This document shows, piece by piece, positions 6,322 to 9,752 of a stretch of 9,752 nucleotides of DNA (positions are counted from its first letter, which is position 1; the number at the start of each line of letters is the position of its first letter). The position numbers and the translations under genes were made by a program. The notes beneath the pieces are model-generated. The model saw only the letters and a program-made list of their open reading frames with translations, searched no databases and was not told where the DNA came from. Source of the stretch: Candidatus Omnitrophota bacterium (lineage in GTDB: Bacteria; Omnitrophota; Gorgyraeia; Gygaellales; Profunditerraquicolaceae); the NCBI GenBank assembly GCA_030018895.1, contig JASEHM010000017.1, positions 1 through 9,752 of the forward strand, written 5' to 3'.

Positions 6322-6554
6322 CTTAAAAACACCTTATCTTCCGGGTTTAGTTTTGTTTTTTTATCCCCTACTGTTTCCCCGCAATTCACGCAAAGATATT
6401 CAAAAAGATACCCATCAGGCAGAATCAAAAGCAGTTTCTCTCTTACCGGCATAGAACCGTTGCAGTTATGGCTTTCGTTAAAGGAAACGAAACCACTGCC
6501 TTCTGGCTTGTTGCAATATAAATAAGTAGCGTTAAAATCATCAAATTGCTTCAT
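6318..6554 (-). CDS. Small Cys-rich, possibly zinc-binding protein of unknown function
   Basis: A 78-residue protein that I do not recognise. C55 and C58 form a CVNC knuckle, and C14, C31 and H29 could complete a metal site, giving a zinc-ribbon-like pattern. There is no signal peptide or membrane segment, and the last 20 residues are highly charged. It overlaps the start of the MetE-like gene by 4 bp (GTGA), so the two are probably co-translated and may act together. The ribosome site upstream of ATG 6554 is poor; the 48 bp before it are AT-rich and contain no convincing terminator or promoter. The frame is supported by the coupled overlap and the cysteine pattern, not by a known family. Confidence 0.7.
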   Translation of the reverse strand: MKQFDDFNATYLYCNKPEGSGFVSFNESHNCNGSMPVREKLLLILPDGYLFEYLCVNCGETVGDKKTKLNPEDKVFLR

Positions 6555-6602
6555 TAAAAAACTTTTTTTAAGTTAACAGAAGGCTTTTTCAGTGTTAAAT
6601 AA

Positions 6603-6899
6603 CTACATTAATCCGGGCAGGTTTAAGCCAGTCACAGCTTTCATCTTTAAAGCGGCGATATCCTGCGCATGTTTTAGCGCCTTATTATAAACATCCTTGA
6701 TCGCCTTTTCCAAATTAACCTTGTCCACATTTTTTATATCTTCTCGGACAATCACTGATCTAATTTCCTGAGAAGCGCTCATTGTTATTTTAATAAGGTT
6801 ATCAAAGCTGGCAGTTTCAAAAGTCGTACTATCCAATTCTCGTTTTAACTCCTGCATCTTCTTTTGCATATCCAAAAACGCCTTCATCTTATCAAACAT
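6603..6899 (-). CDS. ybaB: YbaB/EbfC family nucleoid-associated DNA-binding protein
   Basis: A 98-residue protein close to the family length. It has the N-terminal amphipathic helix MKAFLDMQKKMQELKRELD, a central beta region (about 30-55), a second long helix (about 60-90) and the typical Leu/Pro/Gly-rich end (LNLPGLM). YbaB proteins are dimers that bind DNA and coat the nucleoid; a specific regulatory role here is unknown. The start is secure: AAAGGAGA (6907-6914) lies 7 bp upstream, inside the last codons of the TlpA-like gene, whose stop is only 2 bp before this ATG. In many bacteria ybaB sits between dnaX and recR; neither is present here. Confidence 0.9.
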   Translation of the reverse strand: MFDKMKAFLDMQKKMQELKRELDSTTFETASFDNLIKITMSASQEIRSVIVREDIKNVDKVNLEKAIKDVYNKALKHAQDIAALKMKAVTGLNLPGLM

Positions 6900-6901
6900 A
6901 A

Positions 6902-7387
6902 TTATTTCTCCTTTGCATTAACCAAATCCTTATATTCCTCATAAGGAAAATAGTTATCTTTATAAACTATCCCCCCTGCCTTATTAATAATAACATAAGT
7001 TGGCACGCCGAGCACATCAAATAAATAAGCGATTTCAGTGTCTTTATCCAAAAGAACCGAATATGGTGGATACTTATTTTTAAGAAAACGCTCTATTTTA
7101 CTGCGAGATTCTCCTATGTTAATAAATAACAATTCTACGTCATCCCCTAAGAAATCAGCATGCATATCATTAAGCAGCCTTAATCCCTTTACGCAAGACG
7201 GGCACCAGGTTGTCCAGAAAAATAAAATCACAGGCTTTTTATCTTTAAAACTGCTTAAGGTAACTTTCTTCCCGGTTATATCCTCTAATTTAAAATCCGG
7301 GGCAAGAGATAAATCTTTGGCTAATACACTCAAGAAAGATAAAAGAATAAATAATATAATTATGAAACTTTTTAAAGATACTTTCAT
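6902..7387 (-). CDS. Exported TlpA/ResA-like thioredoxin-fold protein
   Basis: From ATG 7387 the protein has 161 residues: K2 and K6, a hydrophobic stretch at 8-22 ending VLA, then a thioredoxin fold. The active site is W61-C62-P63-S64-C65, and the cis-proline is P129 (GVPT). The LAPDFKLEDITGKKVTLSSF opening is typical of TlpA/ResA/peroxiredoxin-like proteins. It should act in the periplasm or at the outer face of the membrane, reducing disulphides, for example in cytochrome c maturation or protein repair. Earlier in-frame starts exist (ATG 7399, TTG 7405), but neither has a ribosome site and both would lengthen the signal peptide's N-region. The upstream neighbour, beyond a repeat, is the CcdA/DsbD-like membrane protein, a plausible electron donor. 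It is probably co-transcribed with ybaB. Confidence 0.88.
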   Translation of the reverse strand: MKVSLKSFIIILFILLSFLSVLAKDLSLAPDFKLEDITGKKVTLSSFKDKKPVILFFWTTWCPSCVKGLRLLNDMHADFLGDDVELLFINIGESRSKIERFLKNKYPPYSVLLDKDTEIAYLFDVLGVPTYVIINKAGGIVYKDNYFPYEEYKDLVNAKEK

Positions 7388-7453
7388 TTTATCACTCATG
7401 CCCAAATTAGACGTTACTTATCTACGCGAAATGTATTTTGAAATATCAAATTT

Positions 7454-7526
7454 GTCATACCCGCGAAAGCGAGTATCCAGATTTTTTCTCGTCGTGGATT
7501 CCCGCTTAAAGATTGCGGAAATAACA
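7454..7526. repeat. Palindromic GTCATACCCGC-type dispersed repeat
   Basis: The segment begins GTCATACCCGCGAAAGCG and ends GATTGCGGAAATAACA. ATACCCGC (7457-7464) and GCGAGTAT (7469-7476) make an 8-bp stem with one C-A mismatch and a GAAA loop; a second stem is suggested by TTCCCGC and GCGGAA. The first 26 bases align with 5157-5182 inside the mobile element with five differences, all transitions. No GTAAC ends or target duplication are seen, so this is either a bare copy of the core module or a decayed element. It fills most of the 150-bp gap separating the membrane electron carrier from its likely TlpA-like partner. No strong promoter is visible in the gap. Confidence 0.72.
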
Positions 7527-7553
7527 CTTTAGCAGCTATTTTAGACAGCAATG

Positions 7554-8249
7554 TCATTTTATAATATTAAATAAATTCAACAGCAGCTCAACAGCGATAA
7601 CAATAAAATAAATACCCATACCTATAAGTATAAAAGCGCATATTCTTTTTATATATAACATCCATCTGCCTGATTTAGGAAGGCCGAGTAATGCTGAGCT
7701 AAATGTCCCGATTAAAATCAGAATAATACCCATTCCATAGGCAAAACTAAATAATAACGTCATTCCGTATAAGATATCTTTTTTTACAGCCAAATAAATT
7801 AATATTGTGCCAAGCACAGGGGTAAGGCAGGGAGAAACTATTAAACCAGAAACCAATCCTAATATAAATGCGGAAAAATATCCTTTTTTTTCAGATACCG
7901 GCTTCTTAATGATATTAGGCAAAGAAACTGTCCATAAATCCAGCATAGATAGGCCGAAGAAAATAATCAGGATACCTGCAATAAAACGACTCAAAGGATG
8001 CGAACTAATACTGCCAAAAATTGTTCCGCTAAGGGATGCTACCAGGCCTAATGCAGAATAAGTAATGGCAATGCCGCTAATATAAGATAGACTTAAGATT
8101 AACCCTCTAATCTTTGAGCCTCCTGCTTTTATTCCAATGTAACTGGCGCTAATTGGAATAAGCGGATAAATGCAGGGAGTAAAGCTCACCAAAATCCCGC
8201 CTAAAAATGCGGCAAAGTAATCATTAAGGTAATTATTTAATGGACCCAT
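7554..8249 (-). CDS. CcdA/DsbD-type transmembrane thiol-disulphide electron carrier
   Basis: A 231-residue integral membrane protein with about six hydrophobic segments and no soluble domain, so it is CcdA-like rather than full-length DsbD. The two redox cysteines are C26 in FTPCIYP, near the first segment, and C141 in VSPCLTP, near the fourth, forming the pseudo-symmetric pair typical of this family. C204 is extra. Its role is to take electrons from cytoplasmic thioredoxin and pass them to extracytoplasmic thiol proteins; the TlpA-like protein encoded next is the natural recipient. Its start overlaps the end of cutA by 17 bp, so the two are coupled. GAGTGG upstream is a weak ribosome site. 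Confidence 0.9.
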   Translation of the reverse strand: MGPLNNYLNDYFAAFLGGILVSFTPCIYPLIPISASYIGIKAGGSKIRGLILSLSYISGIAITYSALGLVASLSGTIFGSISSHPLSRFIAGILIIFFGLSMLDLWTVSLPNIIKKPVSEKKGYFSAFILGLVSGLIVSPCLTPVLGTILIYLAVKKDILYGMTLLFSFAYGMGIILILIGTFSSALLGLPKSGRWMLYIKRICAFILIGMGIYFIVIAVELLLNLFNIIK

Positions 8250-8544
8250 TTATCCACTCTAGGTAAGGTTTAAAGCCGCCAACTATTGGCAAAGCAATTA
8301 TTTCCGGAACCTCATAACTATGCATTGATTTAACTAATTTAATAATTTTGTTCAATTTCTGTTTTTTTGATTTTACAATTAAAAGCACCTCATCTGCGCG
8401 GTCAACTTTACTCTGCCACCAAAAAAAAGACTCCACGCCACAAATAACATTAACGCAAGCAGCTAATTTACTCACTAAAAGTTCTTGGGCAATGCGGCCT
8501 GCCTCCTCTTTATTCGGAGCGGTTATAAAAATAACTATATACAT
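8233..8544 (-). CDS. cutA: CutA1 divalent-ion tolerance family protein
   Basis: A 103-residue protein, the usual CutA length. Family features are MYIVIFITAPNKEEAGRIAQELL at the start, LAACVNVI with C30, the aromatic FFWW (40-43), KSKKQKLNKIIKLVKSMHSYEVPEIIALPI, and the terminal YLEWI. CutA forms a ferredoxin-like trimer; it is linked to divalent metal tolerance, but its molecular function is unsettled. The ATG at 8544 is chosen because GAGGA (8548-8552) is just upstream and the sequence then matches the family N-terminus; a longer in-frame start at 8592 would add 16 unrelated residues. It overlaps the upstream small gene by 10 bp and the CcdA-like gene by 17 bp. The cutA/DsbD-type neighbourhood is also known from E. 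coli. Confidence 0.92.
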   Translation of the reverse strand: MYIVIFITAPNKEEAGRIAQELLVSKLAACVNVICGVESFFWWQSKVDRADEVLLIVKSKKQKLNKIIKLVKSMHSYEVPEIIALPIVGGFKPYLEWINGSIK

Positions 8545-8774
8545 GATTCCTCGCTTATCTTTACTGACCTTATCCTTGCGAATTGAGAGCATACATCAAA
8601 TATAACTGTGGGCTCTGGGGTAGAAAGCGAAATTTTAAAATCCTTGCCGTTCTCAAATTTCTGAGGGCAATCCTCAATTAATAGTTCCTCACTAAATTCA
8701 ACAAGATAATCCCTTATCTCTTTAATAAAAGAAATACGGGTATGTAAAATAAACTCTAATCGGTAATTTTGCAT
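8535..8774 (-). CDS. Small protein of unknown function between pgeF and cutA
   Basis: I do not recognise this 79-residue protein. It alternates predicted strands and a helix: YRLEFILHT, FIKEIRDYLVEFSEELL, DFKISL and VIFDVCSQFARIRSVKI. That would fit a small alpha/beta domain of ferredoxin-like topology. There is no signal peptide, membrane segment or metal motif; C37 and C64 are the only internal cysteines apart from one next to the end. ATG 8774 is preferred, as AAGG of the pgeF stop region lies 5 bp upstream; a GTG at 8780 would add two residues and overlap the pgeF stop as GTGA. Tight packing between two recognised genes supports it as real. Confidence 0.72.
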   Translation of the reverse strand: MQNYRLEFILHTRISFIKEIRDYLVEFSEELLIEDCPQKFENGKDFKISLSTPEPTVIFDVCSQFARIRSVKISEESCI

Positions 8775-8776
8775 AA

Positions 8777-9502
8777 TCACCTTAACATAATCACAGAAAG
8801 CATCCTTGCGGTACTTAAGCCTTCTCTGCGGTATGAAAAAAAATCATGCCTTAAACAAGATGTGCAGAACTTAAGGTCAAAGATGTTTTCTTCTCTAACC
8901 CCTAAATTTACGGCCTCTCTTTTATTTACCTCTGCTAAATCAAAATAATAATTGCTGTTTCTTTTGCTTAAACCAAAGGAAAAATATTCGCTAAACTCTA
9001 TTCCCACCTCATAACAACAATCTCTTATAGCCGGGCCAAAAGCCAAGGTAAGACTGGAAATCTTTGTTAAGAATTTCTCCTGCATTAGTTGTATAGTTTC
9101 TGCAATAATATTCTCTTTAGAACTTCTCCAGCCGGCATGGACTATGCCAATAGCAGGGGTTTTAGGATCATATAAAAATATAGGCAAACAGTCTGCAGTA
9201 AATATAGCCAGCGGAAGGCCTCTCCTATCAGTAATAAGAGCATCCGTATCATCTAATGCAGTTTCATAATTCAACGCACCAGAGCCAATCTGGTTTTCCG
9301 TAACAAACCTCACTTTGTTGCCATGAACCTGTTTTGCGCAAACTAGATTTTTATAATTTATTCCCAGGCTTAAAAGAAAAACCTGACGGTTATTTAAAGA
9401 TTCTTCTGTATCTCCGTAACGTAAAGACATATTTCTAAAATGGCGCAGGCTAAAAGCACAGATAAGATTTGGATGGCCTAAGTTCTTAAACGGATTATTC
9501 AT
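8777..9502 (-). CDS. pgeF: PgeF/YfiH family protein (laccase-domain; peptidoglycan editing or purine nucleoside phosphorylase)
   Basis: A 241-residue protein of normal family length. Metal or active-site residues are H60 (KQVHG), C105 (FTADCLP) and H122 (VHAGWR), corresponding to H71, C107 and H124 of E. coli YfiH. Further family marks are DTDALIT (85-91), FGPAIRDCCYEVG (155-167), CTSC (213-216) and DFFSYRREG near the end. Members have been reported both as purine nucleoside phosphorylases/adenosine deaminases and as editors of L-Ser-containing muropeptide intermediates; the sequence does not decide between these. GWRS replaces the usual GWRG. It lies 9 bp after a broken coding remnant and its TGA meets the next small gene, so it reads as the upstream intact gene of the cutA-ccdA cluster. 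Confidence 0.92.
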   Translation of the reverse strand: MNNPFKNLGHPNLICAFSLRHFRNMSLRYGDTEESLNNRQVFLLSLGINYKNLVCAKQVHGNKVRFVTENQIGSGALNYETALDDTDALITDRRGLPLAIFTADCLPIFLYDPKTPAIGIVHAGWRSSKENIIAETIQLMQEKFLTKISSLTLAFGPAIRDCCYEVGIEFSEYFSFGLSKRNSNYYFDLAEVNKREAVNLGVREENIFDLKFCTSCLRHDFFSYRREGLSTARMLSVIMLR

Positions 9503-9511
9503 GGGTTCAAC

Positions 9512-9748
9512 CTAAGGCAGGTAATCTTTCTTTATCCGCTTCATGCTTCTAAATATATTTTTCTTTACATCAGGACAAACCTTCTCTATATCCCTGATAA
9601 TCAAAGCCATTCTCTTTCGATTAGAAGTAAGCGAGTTTGGGTAGCTTGGGGTTTTAAACAATAACCCTCTCTCTTTAGCAAAACGCCTTATTATATCGGG
9701 TCATTCGTAAATAACTTGATAGTATTTATGTAACCCTTTGATAATCAT
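9512..9748 (-). pseudogene. Coding remnant with an in-frame TGA (unknown protein, possibly incomplete at the window edge)
   Basis: From ATG 9748 the minus strand reads MIIKGLHKYYQVIYE, then TGA (9701-9703), then continues in the same frame for 62 protein-like residues (RRFAKERGLLFKTPSYPNSL ... MKRIKKDYLP) to a TAG at 9512-9514. The second part has no start codon until M at 9610. The composition (basic, helix-forming, tyrosine-rich, no low complexity) looks coding on both sides of the stop. A single change from TGG (Trp) would explain it. I do not recognise the family. Alternatives are a true stop of a gene running in from beyond the window, or a sequencing error. No hairpin typical of selenocysteine insertion is apparent after the TGA. 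It is probably the remains of the gene that once preceded pgeF. Confidence 0.42.
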
Positions 9749-9752
9749 AGAG

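Noticed and set aside
7400..7450. A promoter TTGATA...TAGATA upstream of the TlpA-like gene
   Set aside because: Spacing is 19 bp and the -10 matches poorly (three of six).
7038..7532. A long + strand frame (164 codons) opposite the TlpA-like gene
   Set aside because: It lies antisense to a well-supported thioredoxin-fold gene, and its end reads YPRKRVSRF, a known product of translating the dispersed repeat.
9701..9703. TGA as a selenocysteine codon
   Set aside because: No convincing stem-loop follows the codon, no known selenoprotein family is recognised, and a simple nonsense change is a simpler explanation.

Overview
This looks like a chromosomal segment from an anaerobic, moderately AT-rich bacterium. 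The signs are a four-subunit pyruvate:ferredoxin oxidoreductase with its own ferredoxin, bacterial YbaB and PgeF homologues, and dispersed palindromic repeats of the 'TCATTGCGAG' and 'ATTCCCGC...GAATGACA' kind. An uncultured lineage such as Omnitrophota is my low-confidence guess; nothing here fixes the phylum.

Layout. One gene on the + strand (180-1667) is a secreted Deg/HtrA-type serine protease. Its end overlaps by 14 bp the end of a long run of minus-strand genes. Reading that run right to left: a broken coding remnant (9512-9748); pgeF; a small unknown gene; cutA; a CcdA/DsbD-type membrane electron carrier; a palindromic repeat; a TlpA-like thioredoxin; ybaB; a small Cys-rich protein; a MetE/UroD-superfamily protein; two MITE-like elements flanking a strong promoter; then porG-porD-porA-porB and a 4Fe-4S ferredoxin. 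Neighbouring genes often overlap by 4-17 bp, which suggests translational coupling.

Function. The por block makes acetyl-CoA and reduced ferredoxin from pyruvate (or a related 2-oxoacid) and CoA, and the adjacent ferredoxin is the obvious acceptor. The CcdA/DsbD-like protein and the TlpA-like protein form a plausible pair carrying reducing power across the membrane. The cutA next to a DsbD-type gene recalls the E. coli cutA-dsbD (cutA1-cutA2) neighbourhood.

The most interesting content is non-coding. A family of small transposon-like elements has about 23-bp terminal inverted repeats beginning GTAACAGTTC. One copy (5117-5258) has a perfect 8-bp target duplication GTTTAATT. A second (4792-5020) has a 6/8 duplication. 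The right end of a third lies at 1-54. The GTAA ends and 8-bp duplications point to IS66-type transposition in trans. One insertion replaced the C-terminus and stop codon of the MetE-like protein. Another landed between the por promoter (TTGACA-17-TATGAT) and porG, so the por messenger should carry about 230 nt of element RNA in its leader. The cores hold palindromic modules, one of which recurs outside an element at 7454-7526 with paired compensatory stem changes.
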